Origin: Lenzites betulinus
Lineage: Eukaryota; Basidiomycota; Agaricomycetes; Polyporales; Polyporaceae
Assembly (NCBI GenBank): GCA_022264855.1
Contig: JABYQU010000089.1
Span: 1-60,903 of the forward strand
Reading direction: 5' to 3'
Length of the DNA stretch: 60,903 nucleotides
The notes under the pieces were generated by a model that was given only the letters and a program-made list of their open reading frames with translations, was not told where the DNA came from and did not search any database. This document shows, piece by piece, positions 1-14,113 of this stretch. The translations under genes were made by a program, and so were the position numbers. Within the stretch, counting starts at the first letter, position 1; each line of letters starts with the position of its first letter.

Positions 1-132
1 GACATTAAAACGTCATAGCACTGCCCAATTGAACCTAACACTGCAAAGCTTCTCTGAGATCAACACTATATAACCCTTCGCGAACCTTGTCCAGAGCTCA
101 TCCCCCTCTAACGCCAAGCACTGCTAGCCTCC

Positions 133-649
133 ATGGTCAAAGTTACTCTCAACGGAACCGTCCTCGCCGAGTCGGACAAGACCGTCGTTGTCGAGGGGAA
201 CCACTACTTCCCCCCGGACGCAGTTAATACCGCCGTTCTAACGCCCTCGTCTACGCAGTGAGTGTAATCGCCAGACGTTCCACCGCGCACAGGCTGACAG
301 CATTACCTGTTTTGTAGTACCACCTGCCCGTGGAAAGGGTGCGTGGCTGTTCTACGTCTCGTACGAAGCCGCATGATGTGCTGATTGGCGCTAATTTGCT
401 TGCAGACTGGCGTCGTATCACAATGCTACGGTCGCAGGGAAGACGGAGGTGAGCGATGTCGCGTGGTGAGTCGATTCACTCTTGCCGCTCGAGAACGGCT
501 CTCATACGGCGTAGGTACTACCCTGAGCCCAAGGATGCGGCTAGCAACATAAAGGGATATGTCGCATTCTACAAGGTATGTAAACTTGTGTCATGGGTTC
601 AGCTGATGACTTAAAACGTATCTGCCAGAACAAGGTCAGGTTTGAGTAG
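133..649 (+). CDS. DUF427-domain protein
   Basis: A small protein of about 95 residues encoded by five exons: 133-257, 318-338, 406-465, 515-575 and 629-649. All introns are GT-AG and every phase closes. The product starts MVKVTLNGTVLAESDKTVVV and contains the DUF427 signature TTCPWKG, followed by GKTEVSDVAWYYPEP and a final GYVAFYKNKVRFE. The order (N-terminal beta strands, CPW motif, W-Y-YP-P segment, F-Y-x-x-V ending) is that of stand-alone DUF427 proteins of fungi and bacteria, whose biochemical role is not established. The length is typical of the family, so the gene looks complete. It lies upstream of the S28 peptidase in the same orientation. I cannot assign a pathway. Confidence 0.9.
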
Positions 650-1350
650 GCGTACAGAACATCGGAATGGAACATACCAATGGCATTACACAGGATGGTG
701 CCTCGATGATCATACTCAGGGCGGCATATATAGATACGAGCGGAGCTACCGCCGACTATTCAGCGCATCATGGAACGCCGGCGGAGCCGTGCTTCCGTTG
801 CAGCACGGTCCGCCGTGATACGACTTCGCATTCGACCTGGTCTCTACAAGGCTTCTCATCTGCGAAGGTAACAGCGCTGCAGCTCCGCACCTCAAAAGTC
901 GGCCCGCGACATTGGCAGCCTATCGTCTGGCGTACCAGCTGACGATGTTGCTGATAGACCGTTTGTCTTGCGCGCATGGTCCAGGCATGCATGCCGTCAG
1001 TGCCATGTATGCGCATCCTTCCACTGTCCCACTGGCCACCTGGACTGATCGCAGCCGTGAGGTTGAGGGGATGTCGAGGAGGTACGTATCTCCGACTACA
1101 GATGTCACAACTCACATAACCATCACTCACACGGTTTCGCGAGCATGAGACGAGCGATTTCGTGAAACCACTGACAACACACCTGTGGCAATGTGAAGTG
1201 ACTACTTTACTCACTGCATGTATGATGTCGCGTTTCTAGCTAGTTCTAGCTGGCCCCGTGGTTACAGCCGACGTTCACAATTGAGGCACAACAGTGGTGG
1301 ACCGGCTGAAAGTACTCTCGGCGCTCGCGACGCTCGGAGTCACTGGAGGT
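650..1350. other. intergenic region, no supported gene
   Basis: About 700 bases between the DUF427 stop and the transposon. Overlapping open frames on both strands have no recognisable domain, no consistent codon pattern and no credible splice structure. I see no RNA gene. The right end (1343-1350, CTGGAGGT) is the left target duplication of the neighbouring element. Confidence 0.5.
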
Positions 1351-1836
1351 AGGACCCCTGCAAACTCACCAAGAGCTCATATCCGTTTGGAGGCCGATTT
1401 GGGCGGTTTTCGGGGGTCGAAAATCGGGCAGTTTTCGGGGATTTTCACATAAGATGCGGCCGGCTACGCCGGATTCGGGGGTAGGACGCACGTAACATGG
1501 CTATAGGCGCCCGTTTAGCGCCCTGCGGGTTCCCCGGCCCGACCGGGCTCGGAGGCCGGCGGGTCAATTTCTGTATTCTTCAGGCGGATTTCGTCCCCAG
1601 ACAGCCCGAGCCGGACGTTGGGCCGTTTGGACGGCCCAGCAGGACTTACTTTCGGAGTTAAGTCATATAACCATCCCCGGGATGGCTTGTTTTCGGGGGT
1701 GGCCGGGACCTAACCTCGGCGGCTGGATGCCCCATTTTCGGGGAAATCGACCTAAATTTCATGTAAGTTCCGGGCCCTTCGGGCCCATTTTCGGGGATTC
1801 TGGGATATGAGCTCTTGGTGGGTTTGCAGGGGTCCT
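1351..1836. mobile_element. non-autonomous hAT-like element (MITE), 486 bp
   Basis: The left end begins AGGACCCCTGCAAACTCACC and the right end is its reverse complement. The terminal inverted repeats are about 34 bp with one mismatch (1351-1384 and 1803-1836). They are flanked by a perfect 8-bp duplication CTGGAGGT at 1343-1350 and 1837-1844. An 8-bp duplication is the hallmark of hAT insertions. The interior has no coding capacity. It carries five same-strand copies of TTTTCGGGG at 1407, 1432, 1690, 1735 and 1788, all close to an end, as expected for subterminal transposase-binding repeats. The near-identity of the ends suggests fairly recent activity. The superfamily is inferred from the duplication length only. 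Confidence 0.85.
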
Positions 1837-1844
1837 CTGGAGGT

Positions 1845-2243
1845 GTACTACTAATAAACGCCCTATCACGGCACTACTTATCTGCGTATCGTCTGTGGTG
1901 GCGGCAATCGTCGCTGGCGGAATCCCGCTGCCTGGAGAAGGCCTAAGGCGCATGCGACCACGGTCCACATGGTGTGCGCATGCACAGCTGACGGGCTGAT
2001 ATTAGCAGCGAAGGCGACCGGGTGGTCCGCTGCTCCTCGTTGGTCGCTAGCCCAGGCAGCATCAGCGTCCCCTGCTGCCGGCAGCGGAAGCGGTGGCCCA
2101 AGCAAACTGGTCTCGACGGGCCACTGTACTTGCGCACCCCGGCGCGCACTCGCGGGCAGTAAGTATAAGAGGCCTGCCCGAGGTGCGCTTGCACCCCGTC
2201 GGCCCTCCGAAGCACCTCTTCCCAGCGCCCCCACCGCGTATCC
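1845..2243. other. upstream region of the S28 peptidase
   Basis: About 400 GC-rich bases between the MITE and the peptidase start. A short hydrophobic reading frame crosses the MITE insertion point but has no start codon or family resemblance. I see no separate gene. A sequence AAGTATAAGAGG at 2160-2171 lies about 75 bases before the peptidase ATG and could act as a TATA box. Confidence 0.35.
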
Positions 2244-4368
2244 ATGGCCCGTCTCTGGAACCTCGTCTCTGTGCTCGTGCTCGCGCTCGCGGCGTCGCTC
2301 GCGGAGGCCGCGACGCGCGACGGCCGCCCGCACGGGAACACCCCCCGCCGCCCGAGCGTGCCCGCCGTGCCCGCCCCCGTGGACGCGCCCGTCACGAGCC
2401 GGAACGGGACGCAGCTCCCGCCGTACAACCAGACGTACCTCTTCACCCAGCTGATCGACCACACGAACCCGTCGCTGGGCACGTTTCAGCAGCGCTACTG
2501 GACGACGGCCGAGTGGTACGAGGAAGGTGCGCGGCGCGTGTGCGCGAGGGAGAGGAGGACAGCTGACTTATCCGGGTGCAGGGGGACCCATCGTGCTCTT
2601 CACGCCCGGCGAGGCGAACGCGCAGCGTACGTGCACGGCCGCGCTCCCCGCCCGCGCTCGAAGCTAATCAGACGTTCTCCCGCCAGCGTACAGCGGGTAT
2701 CTCACGAACCGCACGGTGAACGGGCAGATCGCGCAGGCGCTCGGCGGCGTGACGATCGTGCTCGAGCACCGCTACTACGGGCTCTCGAACCCGTTCGACG
2801 ACCTGTCCGTGAAGAGCCTCAAGTTCCACACCATCCAGCAGGCGATCGACGACCTCGAGTACTTTGCGAAGAACGTGGACCTGCCCATGGCGGGCGGGGA
2901 CGCGCTCAAGCCGGGCCAGGCGCCGTGGGTGCTCATCGGCGGCAGCTACTCCGGCGCGCTCACGAGCTTCACGATGGTCAAGTGAGTGCGGCGCTAGGCT
3001 GCTGGGCCTTGGACGCGCGCGCTGACGGCGCGGTCGCATTTTAGCAAGCCCAACCTGTTCCAGGCTGCGTATGCGTCCTCCGCGGTCGTCGAGAGCATCA
3101 CGTACGTGCTGCAGTCGTTCTGGGGAACGAGTGATGCTGACACCCGGCGCGCGCAGCGACTACTGGGGCTACTTCGAGCCCATTCGGCAGTTCATGGCGC
3201 CGAACTGCTCCGCCGACGTCCAGGCTGTCATTGCGCACATCGACCAGGTCTTCACCTTCGGGAGCAAGCAGGAGATCAACAGCATCAAGGCGATGTTCAA
3301 CATGTCCGCCCTCACCCACCTCGACGACGTTGCTGGTGCCCGTAAGTGGTCGCCCGGATTGATTGGCCGTTGCAGCGTGCGGATGCTCACGACGTCATAA
3401 TCCAGTCCGCAACAATCTGTGGGACTGGCAGTCCCTCTCGCCATCGTCCAACGGCGGTCTTTTCTTCGAGTTTTGCGACGCGCTCGAGGTCAAGAATGGC
3501 GTGAGCGCTGGCCCGAACGGCTGGGGTGTTCAGCACGCTCTTCAGGCGTGGGCCGCGCACTGGACCGGTGGTTACTACGAGCAACGTGAGCCCTTCAATC
3601 TGCTGAGTAGCACACCAGCTGACCGAATGCTGCGATGTGCACCCAGTGTGCGGTGACCAAGACGCGGTGTAAGCACAGGTTGATGGGGACTCTCGTATTG
3701 CACGCGACTGACGGCAGCCGATTAGGTCCTGCCTGGGAACCTACAACGCGAGCCAGGATGTCTTTACTGACGTCTCTATTGACAACGCCGGCCGCTCCTG
3801 GACGTGGATTGTGTCAGTCATCATCCGCGCTCTCTGCGCTTGCCGTGCTGACCCCCGCGCCCCACAGCTGCAACGAAGTTGGCTTCTACCAGGAGGGCGC
3901 GCCCCTGCTGCACCCCACGATCGTCACCCGTCTCGTCCAGCCCGCGTACGACGAGCGCCAGTGCACGTACTGGTTCCCCGAGGCGTTCGCGCACCTCGGC
4001 CACCTGCCGGTGCCGAACGTCGCGGCGACGAACAAGGCGTACAACGGCTGGTTCGTCCAGGAGAACCACCTGTTCTTCGCCAACGGCCATCGTGAGTGCA
4101 TCCATACGGGCTGATCGCGACATGAAGCTACATATCTCACGCGCGTATGTCCGATTCAGGTGACCCGTGGAGGGAGGCGACGCTCGCCGCAGACGGGACG
4201 TCGTTCAAGAGCACGCCTGGACAGCCGCTCGCTATCTCGGACGGCTTCCACTGCTCGGACCTGAGCACGACGAACGGAGTGGTGGATCCGACGGTGCTGG
4301 CTGTGCAGAAGCAGGGCATACAGGCGATTACTGCATGGGTGAAGGAGTGGAAGCCGTCGAAGCATTGA
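2244..4368 (+). CDS. secreted serine carboxypeptidase-like peptidase, family S28
   Basis: Ten exons (2244-2526, 2582-2626, 2687-2981, 3045-3101, 3157-3341, 3406-3585, 3647-3668, 3726-3812, 3868-4091, 4160-4368) give a 528-residue protein. Residues 1-22 form a signal peptide with a hydrophobic core ending ASLAEA. The peptidase body starts near YNQTYLFTQLIDH, a typical S28 opening. It contains EHRYYGLSNPF, the nucleophile elbow GGSYSGAL (catalytic Ser), FFANGHRDPW (catalytic Asp) and SDGFHCSDL (catalytic His). S28 enzymes cleave after proline (prolyl carboxypeptidase, DPP2, aspergilloglutamic-type peptidases), so a role in extracellular or vacuolar protein digestion is likely. Several N-x-S/T sites fit secretion. 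Exon 7 is only 22 nt. The length fits the fungal family. Confidence 0.93.
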
Positions 4369-4616
4369 GGCCGGGCTCCGTGCATAGACACCGTCTGAAA
4401 AATGTACTGCTGTACTGCATTTGTCGTAAGATAGATCATGTTTGTCCTTCCTTGTCCACGCGGTCATGCAAGTGCATCTGTAGAAAGTATGTATTATCTG
4501 TCGTCAATAAGCAAAGGACATTATCCGCGATCGTATCGGCGTATATGAGGTATATCTCGTGAACCACATGGTAAACGTAAAAAGAACGTGGTACATCCGT
4601 AAGACGGTCGTGCCTT

Positions 4617-6077
4617 TTAAGCCTTCCCGGCCTGCTGCCGTTCAGCCACCCACCACTGTTGGGCAAGATGAGCATGGTGACATGGGAAGAGCATAGGAAG
4701 CACGAACCTCGATCGTCCTCTGCACGCCCTCCTCTAGCCCAACTTGGGGCTCGTACCCAAGCACTCTCCGCGCCTTCTCGATGTTGAAGCAACGCCACGC
4801 GCAGCTGTAAGTCACCCGGTAGCGCGTGAACCCAGGCTCCTTGCCCCGCAGCCACGCCCACCACTCCGCCGCGCTCCCGAGTATAAGCCCGATGCTCTGC
4901 GGGAGGACGAGGCGGCGCTTCGTGTTCGGGCGCTGGAAGTGGTCGTCGAAGAACCGGTACACGACGCGGGGCAGGTCCCAGAAGCCCGTCGGCTCCCCGT
5001 TCGTGATGAAGAACACCTGGCCCGCGACCTGCAGCGGGTCTGTCTCCGCGCGCGCGAGCGCGGCCTCGCTGTACTGGTCGAACTTCGAGCGCACCGCAGG
5101 CCGCAGCACGTCCGGCTCGTAGTTCGGGTCGTTCCAGTTCGCGAGAAGCTCGTCTGCGTTCGGCGGGGGTGTGACGTACGGCCCGAGCGGCCGGCACTTG
5201 GACGTCGGGATCCAGTGCCGCTTCGTCGTGGCCTCGATGTACGGGAGCGCGACCTTGAGGCTCTCCTTCATCCGTGCGCTCTCTTCAGCGGAGGGGGGCA
5301 TGAGCTTGTCCGCGGCGAGCAGGTGCGCGTACGCGCAGTTCCCGACATATGTCCAGTCGAACAGGTTCGTGTTGTCGCCGACCTGGATGTGGCTTTGCCC
5401 ACGTTGCCACGCCTGGAACAGGCCCGCGAGGAATTGCCGGTCACCCGGGCTGCGAATAGATTCGTCAGTGGGGCTGTCGTGACAGGGGTTATGCAGGCAA
5501 GTTCGTGCTCACCCGAAGATGCCCGCTGGTCGCAGGGCGACGGTGTAGAGGCCGCCCTGCCCGTTCGCGGCGAGTACGATCTCCTCGGCTTTCGCTTTCG
5601 ACTCGTTGTAGGGGTCCATGGCCTTCTCGAGTGGTGGTAACCGCTCGTCAACGTCGACGAGATCGTTCCCGTCAAAGACGACACCGGCTGAACTCGTGTA
5701 GACAAGTTTGGGGACGCCGTTTGCGACTGCGGCGTTGATAATGGCCTTTGTGCCGTCGACGTTGACCTTCCAATACAGTGCGGGGTCGTCTAGGCCATGT
5801 GGCGGGGACGCGGTATGGATGATACATGTCGTTCCGCTCTGCAACGCTTTCAGTTTAGCATCACTCGGAGAAAACGACAGTATGCACATACCTTTCGCAG
5901 TGCGTCAGATACTTGTTCCTCCTCGCTGATGTCTCCAGAGTAGAATGGCACGTCGTGGTAACGCTGTACAATGTCGAAGACTGCCACGGAGTCGCCCCGC
6001 GCGAGGAGCGCTTCTACGACGTGTCGCCCGAGGAAACCACTGCCGCCGATAACCAGATAGACGTCCTTCGTAGGCAT
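4617..6077 (-). CDS. ERG26: sterol-4-alpha-carboxylate 3-dehydrogenase (C-3 sterol dehydrogenase)
   Basis: Four exons on the minus strand (6077-5892, 5838-5513, 5449-4708, 4655-4617) give 430 residues. The N-terminus carries the Rossmann motif GGSGFLG (residues 11-17). The short-chain dehydrogenase pair is Y139-x3-K143 in DPYNESKAKAEE, after the catalytic-Ser region VYTSSAGVVF. The segments ALRPAGIFGPGDRQ and NTNLFDWTYVGN are characteristic of the 3-beta-HSD/ERG26 family. The enzyme oxidises the 3-hydroxyl and decarboxylates the C4-carboxy sterol in the ERG25-ERG26-ERG27 complex at the ER during ergosterol synthesis. The last exon adds only 12 residues, and placing it removes a run-on tail. 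A long reading frame on the opposite strand here (4744-5640) is a GC-skew shadow. Confidence 0.93.
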
Positions 6078-6418
6078 TGTTAGAGCCAGGAGACGGGGTA
6101 GGAAGGAAAGTCCGGGGAAGCGTTGAGATGAGCGGTAAGCTGGAGAAATGCGCAACCTCGGACCACTACGCATTTGTTTAGTATTTGTTCAGGACCATTC
6201 CCGTTATGGAAACCACCTGACCATATTGGGTACCTGAATATTTGTTCCTGGACTACGCGTGAGGTACTCCGGAGTCCGAGTTCAACAACTTCGTCAATGT
6301 TCAGCGCGAACGTTGAGGTTAGCACCGTCACTACAACCGCATACAAGTACAGCAAAGGGTGGTCAATGCCAAGTAGCGTACATCGACATACTGCTTGAGT
6401 CGGCAATCTATCAATATA
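6078..6418. other. intergenic region between two minus-strand genes
   Basis: About 340 bases containing the ERG26 promoter and the 3' flank of the F-box/WD gene. No repeat, RNA gene or coding segment is recognisable. Confidence 0.4.
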
Positions 6419-8113
6419 TCACGGACGAGAATGTCCATACCGCGTGCAATAAAACCCCACCCCGCTGCTATCCCTCCGCTTCAGCCCCTCCTCTCTCGGC
6501 GGTCGCGTCAGCTTAGGATACGTCTCCTCGCGCGCGCCCGGCCCAAAGTCCAGCACGAACGGCCGCGACTGCGTCGCCCCGAACAGCCGCGAGCTCTCCA
6601 GGATGACGGAGTACACCGGGGAGGAGTCGTTCCCCGGCCCGTGCACGCTCCAGCCCTTGTTCGCCGCGCGCACGTCCCAGAACGCGACGACGCTGTGGCG
6701 CGCGGTGCCCGCGGCGATGTGGCACCCGCCGCCGCCGCCAGAGGAGACGTCGTAGACGGGCTCGAACAGCCACGGGTCGCACATGCTCATGACCGGGTAG
6801 AGCGCGCCGCCCGCGGGGTACGAGGTCACGCCGGGGATGCGGTGCGCGCGGCGGGAGGAGCGCAGGTCGTGTACGTTGACGACCCCGTCGTACCAGCCCG
6901 AGATGATCACCTGCTCGGACCCGCCCCAGGGCGCCGAGGGGGGTGTTCCGCAGATGCCGTAGACGGCGGATGCTCGCGGGTGGTCGTCGTGTGTGGAGTT
7001 GGTGAGGAAGTGTGAGGGCTTCTCGGATATATGGGATTCGTGGATGCCGTGGACGGCGAGGGGTGTCAGGGAGGAGGTGCCTAAAATGGCTTGGCGGTGG
7101 GATAGGTGGGCCACCCAACTTCGAACGCCCATATCCAAGAATTGGGGCGAGGGATTGGCGGAGTTGGTGGAAAATACCGCGGTGCCGCTGGACGAAAGGG
7201 ACAAAACATGGTCGCCATGGGAGGAGATGCTCACGACGGCGTCGTCGCCATGATATGGCCTCTTCTCCCGGAGACTCGATTCGATGTGGATGGGACCTTC
7301 GTTCCCCGGTTTGCATGCGGGCAGAACAACACGCTCGAGCGAGCCATCGGCGTATCCGACGTATACAGTGCGGTCGTATCCCCCGTCGGGGACACACCGT
7401 ATACTCGTTATATCGCGGGTGGCTTGCAGGACCTTGTTAGTCGTGTACGCGCATTCAAATTGGATGCTGGGAGAGGCTCCCGGGGCCGCAGATCGTCCAA
7501 AAGTGTAGGAGTAGATGTGGTTGGCGGCAGCGACCAGAAGACGAGATTTGTTGATGGATAGCACCGGCTGCAGCTTCCCAGACCACTTCGACGCCAAGGG
7601 GCGTGCTACGAAGCTGGGAAGCGTCCAATTGTGGTCCGTTGTGGTATTATATCTGTCAGATAAGCGATTGGATGTCAGCCTCCCAATGTAATGAAACTTC
7701 GACACAAGATGCCTCCTCCGTGGACCTCATTTCTTTGGAACACTTGTTCAGCGGGTCTGTGACTGATATCTTATTTCCACGGCTGGCTCGGTATAATAGC
7801 CGTAGCCTTGCTGGTTCGAATAACCTGCCTCTGCACTTCTGTAGCACTCACCGGACTTGATCATAAGCGTTCCATTTGTAAGAAGCTCTCGACAGACTCC
7901 ATGTGTCGCGGGGGTTAGCTTTGAGATAAGTCTTCCAGCCATACTCGCTAACCTATAGCGGTGTGTAAGTTCATATTACGGTATCGGCAACTCGACTGTA
8001 CGTACCAGGGCATGGAAGTACCTCGAGGTCTGCGAGATGTGGGCGAGCTCTTCCACAGACAGGTAGTGCAAGACCGAAATCCAGATGTCGCTGGGAAGCG
8101 CATCGGCGAGCAT
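6419..8113 (-). CDS. F-box and WD40-repeat protein (FBXW4-like)
   Basis: Three exons on the minus strand (8113-8006, 7952-7852, 7652-6419) give 480 residues. The start ATG at 8113 is followed at once by the F-box (LPSDIWISVLHYLSVEEL, then HISQTSRYFHALV). Next come the linker WKTYLKANPRD and a WD/beta-propeller region with blades such as VIISGWYDGVVNVHDLR and VAFWDVR. F-box proteins recruit substrates to SCF ubiquitin ligases through Skp1, and the propeller binds the substrate. The second intron (7653-7851, 199 nt) is long for this genome but is the only choice I found that closes the frame (VR then YNTTTDHNW). A small extra exon inside it cannot be excluded. The gene is divergent from Miro, with 473 bases between starts. 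The substrate is unknown. Confidence 0.82.
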
Positions 8114-8586
8114 AGCGGGATCAATTGGGCCGTTTGCGAAGCCGAAATGATGCGTTCTCGCTTGGGTCTGCTCTCGCCGCACTGGAGCTGTCCAGGGGGT
8201 CTGACTGGAGACTGGAGGCCTTTCCGTGCAGATGTCGTGTCTGTTGGGGCTATATACGCGGAGGAGCCTGTCCCCAGATTCTATGCCTTTGTCCGGAGAC
8301 AGGCAAGCCGGAATGACTTGAGGGACTGAAGGGTGTTTTTCTATGGCCTCCGAGGATGGCCGAGGATGCGCGCGTGTGTCGTGGTGGCACCAGAAGGGAG
8401 GAAGCTGTTGTGCGGACCCGGCGAGTTTGAGATTGAAAGCGAAGCGGATGAGAGTCCGTGTCGCGGGCGCCTGTGCTGTGGTCGCGGCGGCAGCAGTGCG
8501 TCCAGTGCCGGCACAGAGCAGACTCGCTCAGACTCTACCACTACCGCTATACACTCGTAATATCTCCAGCGTCCCCGCCGTCGACC
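8114..8586. promoter_or_regulatory. bidirectional intergenic region (F-box/WD and Miro)
   Basis: 473 bases between divergent start codons, which must contain both promoters. No strong TATA box is visible, as is common for housekeeping genes. I see no coding segment. Confidence 0.5.
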
Positions 8587-11427
<2,841 letters not shown>

Positions 11428-11874
11428 TGTCGTGTTCTTCGTGTGTACCGTACATTAGGACTGCGACTAGGGTAGTTATGCAGGGCCCCGCGGAGGGGTA
11501 GCTTCTGAGTTGCGAGTGCACGGGCTACTAAGAAGTGCACCAGTGAGATTAGAAGGGAAGTGTTAGAAAGTGTACAAAGTTGCAGTGGTTGAAGCGGATC
11601 GGCTAGATCCGATAATCGACGACCTGACGCACGGCGGGGGCGTGGCGCCGGCGCCAGAGCGCAACATGAGTGACATACCCCAATATTACTTTACCGGCCC
11701 ACAATAGCACGCTCGCAATTTCTGCCTGCCCTACCTCTCTCTCCAACCACCACCTGCCCCACGTTTCGTGTTTTCTTGACTGTCTCGCTCTAGCTATCAC
11801 CTATTGAACGCGCGACGCGCTACATCCCAACCACAGAGCTCTACTCACCACACGCTCCGCAACAATACCCCATC
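11428..11874. other. intergenic region
   Basis: About 450 bases holding the Miro 3' flank and the VWA-gene promoter. The last 60 bases are pyrimidine-rich leader of the kind found before many basidiomycete starts. No gene is seen. Confidence 0.4.
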
Positions 11875-13623
11875 ATGGACGCGGATATGGATTTCGACGC
11901 GGGTGCACCTGCCCTCCAACCTGCGTTTGAACAGCAGCAACCTACGCAGCAAGCACCCCCGCAGGTGCTAGAAGACGGGCGAAAGATGCTGTACGTATAC
12001 ACGGTGTGGCTCAGATGCCGCTTCTCCACGATGGCGCATCGCCGTCGGCAAGGTACTAATCCTGCCCCAGCGATCTCGTGTTCGTGCAGGACTGCACGGG
12101 CTCCCAGGGGAGCTACATCGCGTCCGCAACGAAGAACATCGAGCAGATTTGCAGCCATATATACGAGTCCGGCAAGCTGCAGGCCCGCGAGGATCTCCGC
12201 ATCGGCCTCATCGCGTACCGCGACCACCCCCCACAGGACCACACGTACGTAACGAAGAACTTCGGCTTCTCGTCGGACGTGCTCCAGGTGCACAAGAATC
12301 TGTCGGGCCTGTATGCCTCTGGGGGTGGCGACGGACCCGAGGCCGTCACCGCGGCCTTGGCGGAGGCGCTCCGCATGGACTGGCGGCCGAGCGCAAGCAA
12401 GATGGTCGTTCTCATCGCTGATGCACCACCGCATGGAATCGGCGAGTATGGCGATGGTGAGTCCCATTACTCTGTGGGTGACTCTGCGCCTCAATTGGCG
12501 ATCGTTATGTCCTAGGTTTCGACGAAGGGTCGCCGGATGGGAATGACCCTCTCCAAATTGCCCGGACCATGGCGCAACAAGGCATCACGCTTGTGAGTCT
12601 ATCTCCAGAGAGTATTACTAACAACGAGTGCTGACAAAGGACAGTTCTTTGTTGCCTGCGAGCCCGCGCTCAGTGGTTACTCTGTGGGTTCCTCTCTGAA
12701 GCTCCGGCCTATATGTCATCTGACATTCTTTCCGCAGTACGCGACCGATTTCTACCAGGCATTGACCAACATTACGTCGGGCCTGATGCTCCCGCTGACG
12801 ACTGCAGATCTGCTAACGCATGCCATCGTGGGGAGTGTACTGGAGAACCTCGACATGGATCGCCTTGTACGTGAGGTCGGACAAGCCGTCTCAGAACGGA
12901 TATTGGGAAACCACGAAAGCGTGGACGATGTCGCGCGTGAGCTCCATGAGCGGCTGTTGCTCCGAAACGAGAGCACGAAGAAAGTCGTCATCGAGAGCAT
13001 CTACCGTGACTCCGAGGAGGCGAGGCACAACGTGAGCATATACATGCAGGCGCCCGCGCTAGCGGATGCGAGACCGCACTTGAAGAGGGTAAGTGCCCAG
13101 TTGCCTCAGGGTACCACGGGTTGCTCACACATACTTTCCAAGGTACCCGGGACCCGCTTCACAGACAAATACCTGCATGCGCGGATGTCTTCTTCGCGGT
13201 CGACGTATTACGGCTCGCCCTACCTGCCATCGCGGCCTTCTACCGAGAAGACATCTCCGGTGAAGTCTATGGCCCCCTCTTCCCCCCCAAGGAAGGTCGT
13301 CTCCGACTTCAAGGCGTTCGGGGCCGCACCAACGGCGAGCGTCTTTGGCACCGCAGTCCAGTCCACACCGTTTTCGTTAGCGGGCGGCAAGGCCGCGTTC
13401 GGCGCGCTGCGCGGGAACGGGCGTTCCGCGGCGTTTGACGACGATGATGACGAGGAGGAGGATGACGGGCGGCAACGGGTCGAGCTCCGCGAGGACTCGA
13501 TCACCCTCGACCAGGTGCGTTGTTCTGGCCTGTCTTGGCGGACGATGGGATCTGACCGAGACGTGCTTGGTGTAGGCACGACGTATCGCGATGCAGAGCG
13601 CGTGGAGAAGCACTCGTGTATGA
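11875..13623 (+). CDS. von Willebrand factor A domain protein
   Basis: Seven exons (11875-11990, 12071-12456, 12516-12592, 12645-12683, 12738-13088, 13143-13514, 13576-13623) give 462 residues. After a Q/P-rich N-terminus the VWA domain opens DLVFVQDCTGSQGSY. The MIDAS motif is D46-x-T-G-S, with Q where many proteins have M. It continues with RIGLIAYRDH, SGGGDGPEAV (the MIDAS threonine loop appears altered) and KMVVLIADAPPHG. A helical region follows (SVDDVARELHERLLLRNES), then a low-complexity serine/acidic tail (DDDDDEEEDDG). The VWA segment resembles those of fungal and Dictyostelium alpha-kinase proteins, but there is no kinase domain here. Such domains bind metal and mediate protein contacts. 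The partner and process are unknown. Exon 4 is only 39 nt. Confidence 0.82.
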
Positions 13624-14113
13624 GGCCGTCTCTACGCAGAGTGTTCACCGCGTCCGTGGGTGCAAGGGACGGGGATTATCTCTGGTCCCTCGCCACACGC
13701 CGTTGTGTTTGTGCATTATGTATTCATACCCAGCATCGTACGTAGCTCTTCCTTGGATGTCCTTCGCCTGCGGTTGTTCCGGCACGAGCACTCAGACCAC
13801 GCTCTGCGCTCGGCCACCCCGCGCGTTCTTCCAGTTTTGCTGATCTTGTCGTGCTTGCAGAGGCCTGGGGTTGCCCCGACTTCGCTTATCGCCCACCGTG
13901 TATCTCAATATTGTCTTTCCGCTTGCAAATTGACGTTGTCTATGTGTACGATTCGTCGCGAATGCAGTAGTTGTGCTAGGTGCTAGTCAATACCATCAAC
14001 CTACTCCACCGATGTACAAGTAGACCCAGTCTCCGTAATAGTATGTATTGTTGCGGGCTGAAATTCCGGGGCGGAGGGGGATAAACTATGTAGAAGGAAA
14101 CCTATGACACTCG
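13624..14113. other. convergent 3' region
   Basis: About 490 bases between the stops of the VWA gene and the G-patch gene. It contains only AT-richer 3'-flank sequence. No gene or repeat is recognised. Confidence 0.4.

Noticed and set aside
768..1214. 148-codon minus-strand frame upstream of the MITE
   Set aside because: No domain, composition looks random, no splice or promoter context; not conserved-looking.
1290..1960. Hydrophobic reading frame that becomes continuous if the MITE is removed
   Set aside because: No start codon, no known family, and short. Gene disruption by the MITE cannot be supported.
4744..5640. 298-codon open frame on the plus strand opposite ERG26
   Set aside because: It is the complement of strongly conserved ERG26 exons; arginine/valine-rich translation without domains. 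GC-rich codon bias on one strand opens the other.
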